DNA of 64,000 nucleotides. It comes from Paludibacter sp. Lineage in GTDB: Bacteria > Bacteroidota > Bacteroidia > Bacteroidales > Paludibacteraceae. The notes under the pieces are model-generated. The model was not told where the DNA came from. It worked only from the letters and a program-made list of their open reading frames with translations, and searched no databases. The stretch covers positions 35,946 to 99,945 of the forward strand of contig JAQVAV010000014.1 of assembly GCA_028690665.1 (NCBI GenBank), written 5' to 3'. The position numbers and the translations under genes were made by a program. Shown piece after piece: positions 46,281 to 54,094 of this stretch (position 1 is the stretch's first letter; every line of letters starts with the position of its first letter).

Positions 46281-46688
46281 ATGAAAACATTTAAATTTAT
46301 TCTGATTGGTGCTGTTTTAGCTTTTGCTTTGCCGTTCGCTTATGTAATTGCGCAGTCGTCGGACGTTCCTTCCGAAATTGTTTCGGCTCTGAATCAGGGT
46401 GATGCTACAAAAATATCTGAATATCTGAATAGTAATGTTGAATTAGTGATTGGAAATAAAAATGATGTTTTTAGTAAACAGCAGGCATCCGGTATTATTG
46501 CGGATTTTTTTAAAATAAATAGAGTATCCTCATTCAAAGTATTACACAAAGGAAATAAAGAAGCGGCCAGTTTTGCGATAGGAGAACTCAAAACAAATAC
46601 AGGAATGTACCGTGTTTATGTTTTAACCCGAAAAAATGAGAATCAGGCCGTAATCCAACAATTAAGAATAGAACCCTCTAATGACTAA
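46281..46688 (+). CDS. DUF4783 family secreted protein
   Basis: 135 residues with a signal peptide (about 1-25, ending YVIAQ). The body is an NTF2-like small domain (EIVSALNQGDATKISEYLNSNVELVIGNKNDVFSKQQASGIIADFF), the DUF4783 family of Bacteroidetes. The function is unknown. Its end overlaps the nadC start by 8 bp, so the two are translationally coupled, a pairing usual in the order. Confidence 0.85.
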   Translation: MKTFKFILIGAVLAFALPFAYVIAQSSDVPSEIVSALNQGDATKISEYLNSNVELVIGNKNDVFSKQQASGIIADFFKINRVSSFKVLHKGNKEAASFAIGELKTNTGMYRVYVLTRKNENQAVIQQLRIEPSND

Positions 46689-47523
46689 CGATTTCGAACA
46701 GCTTATCAAGTTGTGGTTTGCAGAAGATATTGGTGATGGCGACCACACAACACTTTCTTGTATTCCGGATTCAGCCCGGGGAAAATCTCAGTTAATAATT
46801 AAAGAAAATGGTGTATTGGCCGGAGTCAGAGTGGCCCGGGAAATATTTCGGGCTTTTGATCCTGAATTAAAGATGACCGTTTTTATAGAAGACGGAGCCG
46901 ATGTGAAAGTTGGCGATGTAGCTTTCGTGGTTGAAGGAAAAATTCAATCATTATTGCAGACAGAGCGTCTTATGCTTAATGTCATGCAACGAATGAGCGG
47001 TATTGCTACCCGTACCCGCCAGTATGTAAAACAACTTGAAGGAACTAAAACGCATGTGCTTGATACCCGTAAAACAACTCCGGGTTTACGTCTGCTCGAA
47101 AAAGAAGCAGTGAAAATAGGAGGGGGAGTGAACCATCGTATTGGCTTATTCGATATGATTTTGCTAAAGGACAATCATGTGGATTTTGCCGGAGGCATTG
47201 ATAAAGCTATTCTGAGAGCCAGAGGATATTGCCGTGAAAAAGGCAAAGATCTGAAAATCGAGATTGAAGTACGTAATTTTGATGAATTGGCTCAGGTCAT
47301 GGCTATTGGCGGGGTTGACCGTATTATGCTGGATAATTTTAGTGTTGATAATACCCGAAAAGCCGTGGAAATAATTGCCGGTAAATTTGAAACGGAATCA
47401 TCCGGCGGAATTACTTTTGATACTTTGCGCGATTATGCAGAGTGCGGTGTGGATTATATCTCGGTCGGAGCTTTAACTCATTCCGTAAAAAGCTTGGATA
47501 TGAGTTTTAAAGCAGTGGAATAA
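46681..47523 (+). CDS. nadC: nicotinate-nucleotide diphosphorylase (carboxylating)
   Basis: 280 residues, full length. EDIGDGDHTTLSCIP at the N-terminus, RKTTPGLRLLEKEAVKIGGG (substrate-binding Arg/Lys), HRIGLFDMILLKDNH, and SVGALTHSVKSLDMSF near the C-terminus are classic. It makes nicotinate mononucleotide from quinolinate and PRPP, feeding NadE. A hairpin terminator follows. Confidence 0.96.
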   Translation: MTNDFEQLIKLWFAEDIGDGDHTTLSCIPDSARGKSQLIIKENGVLAGVRVAREIFRAFDPELKMTVFIEDGADVKVGDVAFVVEGKIQSLLQTERLMLNVMQRMSGIATRTRQYVKQLEGTKTHVLDTRKTTPGLRLLEKEAVKIGGGVNHRIGLFDMILLKDNHVDFAGGIDKAILRARGYCREKGKDLKIEIEVRNFDELAQVMAIGGVDRIMLDNFSVDNTRKAVEIIAGKFETESSGGITFDTLRDYAECGVDYISVGALTHSVKSLDMSFKAVE

Positions 47524-47542
47524 AGTCTATTTTATAGCGATA

Positions 47543-47573
47543 AAAGGCTGCCCTGTTTTTTGAGGCAGCCTTT
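47543..47573 (+). terminator. terminator after nadC
   Basis: AAAGGCTGCC / GGCAGCCTTT perfect arms around a T-rich loop, 20 bp after the nadC stop. Confidence 0.75.
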
Positions 47574-47596
47574 ATTGTTTTTCGCCGAATGAGAAT

Positions 47597-47762
47597 TTAT
47601 GGTTTGTTGAAAACCTGATTCTTTACCATCTTTTCTACATCATAAGGTGCTGGATCGCCCCCAGATACTTGTAGAACCAATCGAGATGGGCATCATAATA
47701 AAGCGGCATTGACTTTACATTGTTGGGCCAGTGTCCGTCATTCTTCTGAATAATCAGATAGC
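47597..47762 (-). pseudogene. 3' remnant of a duplicated S9 peptidase gene
   Basis: On the minus strand it encodes LIIQKNDGHWPNNVKSMPLY and YDAHLDWFYKYLG, including the catalytic-His region. After a one-base deletion in a G-run the frame shifts and continues as GDPAPYDVEKMVKNQVFNKP with a stop at 47597-47599. The DNA closely matches the last ~165 bp of the intact gene at 57013-59094 and ends abruptly near 47762. The other ~90% of the gene is absent. It lies between nadC and the 180-bp inverted-repeat element. Confidence 0.88.
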
Positions 47763-47831
47763 AAGAAAATAATCAATCAGAGAAGACTCTTGAAGCTGAA
47801 ATCATTTGATAACAGAAAATAATTTGAAGTT

Positions 47832-48011
47832 GAAGTCGTCTTGACTTTTCATAATAATCCTTTATCTCAATAATGTTTAGAAAAATAAGACAAAATTTAC
47901 AGAATTGACAGATTTTATATCTTACAAATTTCTGTAATTTCTGTATCTTTTGTCTAAAAAAAGAAATATGACATTTTTAATTCTATCTAATTTAAAAGTC
48001 AAGACGAGTTC
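47832..48011. mobile_element. 180-bp inverted-repeat element (MITE-like)
   Basis: Terminal 18-bp inverted repeats: left GAAGTCGTCTTGACTTTT (47832-47849), right AAAAGTCAAGACGAGTTC (47994-48011), 17 of 18 paired. The interior is AT-rich without coding capacity. The same termini flank the IS5-type element at 59143-60070, and 62 bp of the right end recur at 15618-15680. It is probably a non-autonomous derivative moved by the related transposase. No clear target duplication is visible. Confidence 0.75.
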
Positions 48012-48117
48012 GTTGTAAAAAATGTAAATTAAAATAGATAAATGATTTATACGTTATAATTTTATAAGATCAAAACGTTAATACCATCTCATTTAAAGCC
48101 TTTAAATGCACAAGAGT

Positions 48118-49002
48118 ATGAAAGATAAAACATATCGGATACTAATAGCAGAAGACGAACCTTTAAATATAAAATATTTGTTTGATGCTTTATCTGCTAA
48201 TAATTTTCAGATAATTATCGCCCCCAACGGAAAAATCGCCTGCGAACTAAGCAGGAAGCATCTGCCTGACGCTATAATCATGGACTGGGATATGCCTGTT
48301 ATGAACGGACTGGATGCAGTGATATGCATAAGAAGTTTCACTGAAACAAAATTCACTCCCATCATCATGGCAACCGGAAAAATGACAACTACCGAAAATC
48401 TTGAAATAGCATTGAATGCAGGTGCAAATGATTTTATTCGAAAACCATTTGATGAAATAGAAATTATTGCCCGGGTAAAATCAATGATTCGATTAAATTG
48501 CGAATACAGAAAAAATACGGAATTACAACAAATCATTAGAGAACAAGAGATTACATTATTAAAACAAAAATTAGATTTAAACGCTTCTGCCCTGATTGCC
48601 GCCAAGTTAAAACTAATTGAAAATGCACAGTATTTAGCCGAATATATTCATGAATTGCAGCAATTAAGGGACTATGTTAGCGAAGAGGGGAATAAGTTAA
48701 TCACCGGATTTATTTCTAAATACAAATCCAATATTCAACGCGTAAACTGGAATGAATTCGAAGAAATATTTGAAAAAGTACACCCCGCTTTTTACGAACA
48801 ACTGCAAAAGGAACACATGTCACTTACTACTAATGAGCGAAAATTATGCGCCATGATTAAACTAAATATGAATACAAATGAAATCTCAGCGATCAGTGCA
48901 CAAACTATTGAAACTGTAAAAAAGGCCAAATACAGATTGAAAATAAAATTAAAGTTAGATACTGCCGAGTCTGTTTGTCAATATATCCAAAATATCTGCT
49001 AA
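48118..49002 (+). CDS. response regulator with LuxR-like C-terminal region
   Basis: 294 residues from the ATG at 48118, preferred over 48106 because it directly precedes the receiver fold. The receiver domain (about 6-122) has EDEP acidic pair, phosphoacceptor Asp in IIMDWDMPVMNGLDA, Thr in IIMATGK and Lys in FIRKPFDE. The middle (about 125-230) is a long helical coiled-coil-like linker. The C-terminus (LTTNERKLCAMIKLNMNTNEISA...VKKAKYRLKIKLKL) looks like a GerE/LuxR-type helix-turn-helix with a shortened turn. The histidine kinase follows after 20 bp, so it is presumably its partner. Confidence 0.85.
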   Translation: MKDKTYRILIAEDEPLNIKYLFDALSANNFQIIIAPNGKIACELSRKHLPDAIIMDWDMPVMNGLDAVICIRSFTETKFTPIIMATGKMTTTENLEIALNAGANDFIRKPFDEIEIIARVKSMIRLNCEYRKNTELQQIIREQEITLLKQKLDLNASALIAAKLKLIENAQYLAEYIHELQQLRDYVSEEGNKLITGFISKYKSNIQRVNWNEFEEIFEKVHPAFYEQLQKEHMSLTTNERKLCAMIKLNMNTNEISAISAQTIETVKKAKYRLKIKLKLDTAESVCQYIQNIC

Positions 49003-49022
49003 TCAATCAAATACTTATTATT

Positions 49023-51524
49023 GTGAAACAGTTAGTTTACTTGTTACTCTTATTGTTGGCTTGCGTTTTCACGTTTTTAAGTCATCGGCTAATACCCGAA
49101 AAAAGTTTTGATTCCTATATATTAAAACTTGATTCGGTATGGCCAAAACAAAAAAACGAACAAGAATACTTTACAGATATTGACAACGATTCTGTTTGCG
49201 AAACTCTCATTCATCACAATATAAACATACCAGGACATTCCATAGAACTAAAACAAAAAAACAAATTACGCGAGATTTATATATTTCGGCACGATGAAAT
49301 TTTTGTTAGTTCCAATATGCAATTCGCTGATATTAACGGAAATCACAATAACGAAATTCTTTTTGTTTCAGCAGATAAACACGCAGCATATTTAAATATT
49401 TTAACCTACATTTCCAAAAACAAACTTCTTTATCCCGTCGAAAAAATCAAAATAGACAATATAAGACTGTATGGAGGGAAAGCTGATGTTGTAAACAATT
49501 TTATTATAGCCAACAAACATGAGATTTTTCTCGATCTACAGGGTGGATACTCGGTTCAGCCCCGTAATATTTACAAATATGATCTTCAAAGCAAAACGCT
49601 TATTAAGACACAGTTAAACAGTCTGGTTAATCCCGAAGCTACTTTGTTTAACTATCAAAATCAAAGTTATTTGCTTGCCAGTTATGTAAAGTCTACCGGG
49701 AACACTCTTTGTCATAAAGAAATACTTGAATTAAAAAACTCAACCAATAAAGACACCATTGAGGCTTTCAAATCAATCAAACATTTAGAATATGATTATG
49801 GCGATTTTTCATCCTATATTCTACTCTATAACCATGAACTTCAGTTTGCTTTTCAACCTATTGAGTTTTTTGGGTGGACAAACTTTACCAAATCGGCAAT
49901 TATTGATACCGATACTATGCCTTGCATTATTTCATTGACCAATGCGCAGCTCAGTGAACCGGAAAACCTAATATGTAAACTGATGACTGTTTGCAACTTG
50001 CAAGGAAAAATTTTGAATCAGAAAGCTTTGCCGCATAACTTTACTCACCTTTATACCCACAAGAACAAAGCAGTTTTCTGGGGCGGCAAAAATCTTTGCG
50101 AGTATTCTTCCAATTTAGATGAGATCACAAAAGTCGATAATATTACCGCAGCAAGTGGTTACTATAACATTAGCCCCAATAATAATGTGGTTTTTATTGC
50201 TTTTGCCAACAATACGCTCAAAGTATTATCAGTTAACGGGCTCAAAACTCTGGCCAGTTTCAAAATTGAGCACGAGTTTGCCCCATATCCTGTCGACAAT
50301 CATATATACTCTGTCTTTTTTAAGGGTCATAAATCGTTCATTTTCAATACAGAGTTATATTACTACCTTTTTAGTCTTTCAAAAAACAACTATGCTTGGC
50401 TTGAGTTTCCGGTTTTGGTTTTAATATTTATATTTTGGGCTTCAGTTTTATTTTTCATCATCAATATCAACACAAAAAGATTAGAAAATGAAAAACGAAA
50501 ACTGGAAAAAATTGTAGATGAACGTACCCATGAACTCGGAGAAAAAAACAAAACTTTAATCATTCAAAAATCAGAGATAGAAGTTCAGGCCCGACAACTT
50601 GAAACTCAGAACAAACATTTGGAAGAACTGGATAAATTTAAACAAACATTTATTGGCACAATAGTTCATGATTTAAAAAATCCTCTCGGGCAAATACTTT
50701 CCAGTTCAAAAGACAATGTTATTCAACAACTGACCAGAAGGATGCTGTTATTAGTCACCAATCTGCTGGATGTAGAAAAGTATGAGCATACCCAACTTAT
50801 TGTTAATCGCGAAATACACCCGCTTAACGCGATAATAAAGCAGGTAGTTGAAAATTTTGATGTCAGTTTAAAAAATAAAAATATTTTTGTACAAATCAAA
50901 GGCGATGGGATTGATGTGTATGCTGATCAGGAGATTCTGATTCGGGTATTGGAAAACCTGCTTTCGAATGCGATTCGTTTTTCACCGGCTAACGAAACGA
51001 TAGAAATTGATGTACAAATGACAACTGACAGCACAGCAACTTTAAGTATTATAAATCATGGCGAAAACATTCCGGAACAGTTATTAAGTTCAATTTTTGA
51101 GAAATACTCACAATCCAGGATACTCAATTCTTCCGGCTATCATTCTACCGGACTCGGACTTACTTTTTGTAAAATGGCGGTTGAGGCTCACGGAAATACA
51201 ATAAAAGCTGAAAATTTAAACGGAGCCGTTCGACTTTCATTCACTTTGGACGCTAAATTAATAACATCACGGCAATCAGTCCAAAATATAAAACCTTTCT
51301 ATTTACCTCAATTTTCAGAGGAAGAGCGTCGAAACTTAGTTCCATTCATAGCTCTTTTAAAGGAAAAAGAGATATATCAAATATCCGATATTTTCTCAAT
51401 TCTGGAAAATATAAAAATTGATAGTCATAATATCATGCTCTTTAAACAGGGAATCAATAATGCGGTAATAAACTCAAATACCCAATTATATATTCAGCTT
51501 CTTGACACTGTAATAATCGGATAA
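49023..51524 (+). CDS. sensor histidine kinase with large periplasmic sensor
   Basis: 833 residues from the GTG at 49023; an in-frame reading begins 48 bp earlier but overlaps the regulator gene and lacks the clean N-terminal helix (LVYLLLLLLACVFTFLS). About 440 residues of beta-rich extracytoplasmic sensor follow, perhaps a propeller. Then come a membrane helix (about 467-487), a coiled coil, a short DHp with FIGTIVHDLKNPLGQ, and an ATPase domain with LENLLSNAIRFSP and STGLGLTFCKMAVEAHG. The usual DxGxG box reads NHGENIP, without Asp. DHp helices are shortened by about 18 residues. A C-terminal helical extension of ~75 residues has no match I know. It pairs with the regulator upstream. Confidence 0.82.
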   Translation: MKQLVYLLLLLLACVFTFLSHRLIPEKSFDSYILKLDSVWPKQKNEQEYFTDIDNDSVCETLIHHNINIPGHSIELKQKNKLREIYIFRHDEIFVSSNMQFADINGNHNNEILFVSADKHAAYLNILTYISKNKLLYPVEKIKIDNIRLYGGKADVVNNFIIANKHEIFLDLQGGYSVQPRNIYKYDLQSKTLIKTQLNSLVNPEATLFNYQNQSYLLASYVKSTGNTLCHKEILELKNSTNKDTIEAFKSIKHLEYDYGDFSSYILLYNHELQFAFQPIEFFGWTNFTKSAIIDTDTMPCIISLTNAQLSEPENLICKLMTVCNLQGKILNQKALPHNFTHLYTHKNKAVFWGGKNLCEYSSNLDEITKVDNITAASGYYNISPNNNVVFIAFANNTLKVLSVNGLKTLASFKIEHEFAPYPVDNHIYSVFFKGHKSFIFNTELYYYLFSLSKNNYAWLEFPVLVLIFIFWASVLFFIININTKRLENEKRKLEKIVDERTHELGEKNKTLIIQKSEIEVQARQLETQNKHLEELDKFKQTFIGTIVHDLKNPLGQILSSSKDNVIQQLTRRMLLLVTNLLDVEKYEHTQLIVNREIHPLNAIIKQVVENFDVSLKNKNIFVQIKGDGIDVYADQEILIRVLENLLSNAIRFSPANETIEIDVQMTTDSTATLSIINHGENIPEQLLSSIFEKYSQSRILNSSGYHSTGLGLTFCKMAVEAHGNTIKAENLNGAVRLSFTLDAKLITSRQSVQNIKPFYLPQFSEEERRNLVPFIALLKEKEIYQISDIFSILENIKIDSHNIMLFKQGINNAVINSNTQLYIQLLDTVIIG

Positions 51525-51710
51525 TTTTCACAATACCCCCAAAATACAATTATTCAATTTTCTTTTTTTATTTCCGAATTTTAACCGAAATAATAGATTT
51601 TCTCGTGTATAAATTCAGAAATGTCCTCTTTTTGTCCACTCCTCTTTCTTGGTGTCTGCTGTCAACACTATTAATTTTGTGCTTGTCCAATATAAATCCC
51701 AAGCAAAAAC

Positions 51711-51980
51711 ATGGTACAGCAAAAATACATCCGATTACAAAAGAACAACACCTTTATTATCTTTCCTGAACACATTAGCCATGCCGATTTTGAATTCATG
51801 CATCCAATCTCTGCCGGCTTTTGCACATTTGAACAAAACGAAGTTAAATGCTTTGGTCAATCTGTATCCCTCGGCTTGAGAGCAGATAAAGACGACTCTT
51901 TTCTTGCTACATTACAAATTTATGGTATCGAGAATCTGTTCGTCAGCACTGAATCCAACAATACCGGACAGAACAAATAG
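51711..51980 (+). CDS. small conserved hypothetical protein
   Basis: 89 residues, no signal peptide or membrane helix. IRLQKNNTFIIFPEHISHADF, ISAGFCTFEQNEVKCFG and SVSLGLRADKDDSFLATLQIYG are balanced, protein-like sequence. They resemble a small Bacteroidetes family I have seen but cannot name. A competing reading in another frame (51649-51879) is less protein-like. It lies 51 bp upstream of the HU-like gene on the same strand and may be co-transcribed with it. Confidence 0.55.
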   Translation: MVQQKYIRLQKNNTFIIFPEHISHADFEFMHPISAGFCTFEQNEVKCFGQSVSLGLRADKDDSFLATLQIYGIENLFVSTESNNTGQNK

Positions 51981-52031
51981 CTGCTTTAAACTAAAATATA
52001 TCAAACCTAATTAAAAAAAAATCACAAACTT

Positions 52032-52406
52032 ATGAAGTACAAACTTATCCAACGGGCAAACCCGCAAGACCGCAATCAAAGTAAATGGTATGCACAACCT
52101 GTGAATGAGGGTAAAATTACCCGCAAAGAAATTGCTGCCGACATCGTGAATCAATCATCATTATCGCGTGGAGATGTGTCCAACGTCATCGAATCACTGA
52201 TCGACACGCTGCCTAAATACCTATTAATGGGCAAAAGCGTATCATTAGAAGGATTCGGAACATTCAGGCTTTCGTTTTCAAGCGAAGGGGCGGAAACCAC
52301 CGATAAATTCAATACCAGCCAAATCACAAGTGTAAAAGTAGTATTTACGCCCAGCGTGGAACTCAAAGCTGCCATCGACAAGATAAGCTTCGAGAAGACC
52401 GAGTAA
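52032..52406 (+). CDS. HU-like DNA-binding protein
   Basis: 124 residues of the HU/IHF fold in its Bacteroidetes variant. A ~30-residue N-terminal extension (YKLIQRANPQDRNQSKWYAQPV) is followed by ITRKEIAADIVNQSSLSRGDVSNVIESLI (helical dimerisation part), MGKSVSLEGFGTFRLSFSSEG (the conserved G-x-G-F-x beta strand) and a short arm, then VVFTPSVELKAAIDKI. It should bend or bridge DNA. Just downstream is a 22-bp tandem repeat array. Confidence 0.88.
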   Translation: MKYKLIQRANPQDRNQSKWYAQPVNEGKITRKEIAADIVNQSSLSRGDVSNVIESLIDTLPKYLLMGKSVSLEGFGTFRLSFSSEGAETTDKFNTSQITSVKVVFTPSVELKAAIDKISFEKTE

Positions 52407-52468
52407 ACAAGACCTGCCGTACTTCGATTTTACAATAATCCAATCGCGGTACGCAGACAGTCCGATTT

Positions 52469-52552
52469 ACATACGTGTGGCGATAAATTTCCATACGGGT
52501 ATAAATAAATTTACACCCGTATGGAAATAAATTTATACACGGAAGTAAATTT
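52469..52552. repeat. 22-bp tandem repeat array (3.8 units)
   Basis: Units 52469-52490, 52491-52512, 52513-52534 and the partial 52535-52552. Each ends in (A)TAAATTT or close, preceded by a variable CATACGnGT-like half. Units 2 and 3 also form an inverted repeat (CCATACGGGT / ACCCGTATGG). It sits in the 200-bp gap between the HU-like gene and the GLUG protein. It may be a protein-binding array or a terminator/attenuator hairpin. Confidence 0.7.
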
Positions 52553-52608
52553 CCGGACAAACAAATTTTTACTTTACTATTACAAAACGTATAAATACAA
52601 ACATCATT

Positions 52609-54042
52609 ATGAAACGAAAAAAAATCACATTATTATTTTTGTTGCTATGCGGCTTGTATAGCTTTATTATTTCTCCGGTTTATGCGGCTACTTGTACAAG
52701 TGGATTTTATTATAACAGCACTATGAGAAGATGTGTGCCTTGTCCTACTGGAATGACAGGAATTGGAACTGCTGCCGCTCCTTATACTGTATCTACCCTG
52801 GCACATTTACAATTTATTGCATTGCAAGTAAAATATATTGGATCCGGATATTTTATCCAAGTTTGTGACATAGATGCTTCAGAAACTGCTGCTTCCACTT
52901 ATAACAGTGGTGCCGGCTTTGCTTCAATTTCTGGTTTCTCAGGAAATTACAATGGTAATGGGTATGTTATCACCGGTTTGTATATTAACCGCTCTTCTAC
53001 CGATAATGTAGGTTTGTTTGGCTCAATGTCGGGAACGGTTGAAAGGTTGGGAATAACAAATGCAACTATTAATGGTGGAAATAATGTCGGCGCTATTGTT
53101 GGAAACAATACGGGGTCTATTAACTTGTGCTATTGTTCCGGGAGTGTAGTAAATGGCACTTCTTATGTCGGTGGGCTGTCTGGGTTTAATAACGGTACTA
53201 TTAGTAATTGTTTCAGTTTTGTTCAGGTAACTGCCACAAATATAGTGGGTGGTTTTGCTGGGTACAATGCAAATTCTGTCACAAATTGTTACAGTACCGG
53301 TAATGTTGTTGGATCGTCCGATATTGGAGGTTTTGTTGGATATAATACTGCAACCATTACATCTTGTTATTACGATAACAGTACATCCGGTTGTTTGTCC
53401 GATCCGGGAGCTACCGGATACAGCACTGCCCAAATGAAGGTACAAAGCAACTATTCTAATTGGGATTTTTCCACAACACCTATTTGGAAAATAAGCGCAA
53501 CTAACAATGATGGCTATCCCTATCTGGCATGGCAAATATTTGAAGCGGAAAAAACCACTCCCGTCATTACCTGGAGCAATCCAGCAGATATTACGTACGG
53601 TACTGCTTTAAGTGCTACTCAGCTCAATGCCACAGCCGATGTACCGGGAGAATTTGTGTACTCGCCGGCTGCTGAAACGGTGCTCAATGTGGGTGACAAC
53701 CAAGAGCTAACAGTAGCTTTCACACCAACTGATGCTGTAAATTACGAAACGGCTTCGGATACCGTATATATCAATGTAAAATCCGGAGTATTTACAGCAT
53801 TTGAAAGTATAAAGGGAATGTTATACACCATTTTTCCAAATCCGGTAACTGCCGGATTCAGTATTAGTGGAATAGTAGGTACTACCTCTATCGTGCTAAC
53901 AGACCTAAACGGCAAAACTGTTTTGAAGAAAAATATTTCAGATATATCCTATATTCCTGTAGACAATATCTCTTCGGGTATGTATATTTTACTCATCCAG
54001 AATAAGGAGCATTCTGTGAGATTAAAATTAGTAAAACAATAA
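52609..54042 (+). CDS. T9SS-exported GLUG-repeat surface protein
   Basis: 477 residues. Signal peptide (about 1-26, ending PVYA), a short Cys-containing N-terminus (TCTSGFYYN, CVPCPTG), then a beta-solenoid with GLUG-type repeats (VGLFGSMSG, VGAIVGNNTG, VGGLSGFNNG, VGGFAGYNANS, IGGFVGYNTA; about 135-245). An Ig-like domain follows (TPVITWSNPADITYGTALS, about 318-395). A C-terminal type IX sorting domain (FPNPVTAGFSI...GMYILLIQNKEHSVRLKLVKQ) closes it. It should be secreted and attached to the cell surface; an adhesive role is a guess. The next gene encodes a second T9SS protein. Confidence 0.88.
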   Translation: MKRKKITLLFLLLCGLYSFIISPVYAATCTSGFYYNSTMRRCVPCPTGMTGIGTAAAPYTVSTLAHLQFIALQVKYIGSGYFIQVCDIDASETAASTYNSGAGFASISGFSGNYNGNGYVITGLYINRSSTDNVGLFGSMSGTVERLGITNATINGGNNVGAIVGNNTGSINLCYCSGSVVNGTSYVGGLSGFNNGTISNCFSFVQVTATNIVGGFAGYNANSVTNCYSTGNVVGSSDIGGFVGYNTATITSCYYDNSTSGCLSDPGATGYSTAQMKVQSNYSNWDFSTTPIWKISATNNDGYPYLAWQIFEAEKTTPVITWSNPADITYGTALSATQLNATADVPGEFVYSPAAETVLNVGDNQELTVAFTPTDAVNYETASDTVYINVKSGVFTAFESIKGMLYTIFPNPVTAGFSISGIVGTTSIVLTDLNGKTVLKKNISDISYIPVDNISSGMYILLIQNKEHSVRLKLVKQ

Positions 54043-54094
54043 ACTATTCTCGGCAGAATAGTAAATTCAAAAAATAAACGACATTAATAATATT

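Noticed and set aside
51649..51879. 76-residue frame overlapping the small protein at 51711
   Set aside because: Competing frame with Asn/Ser-rich, less balanced sequence; the 51711 frame fits better with codon use and neighbouring genes.
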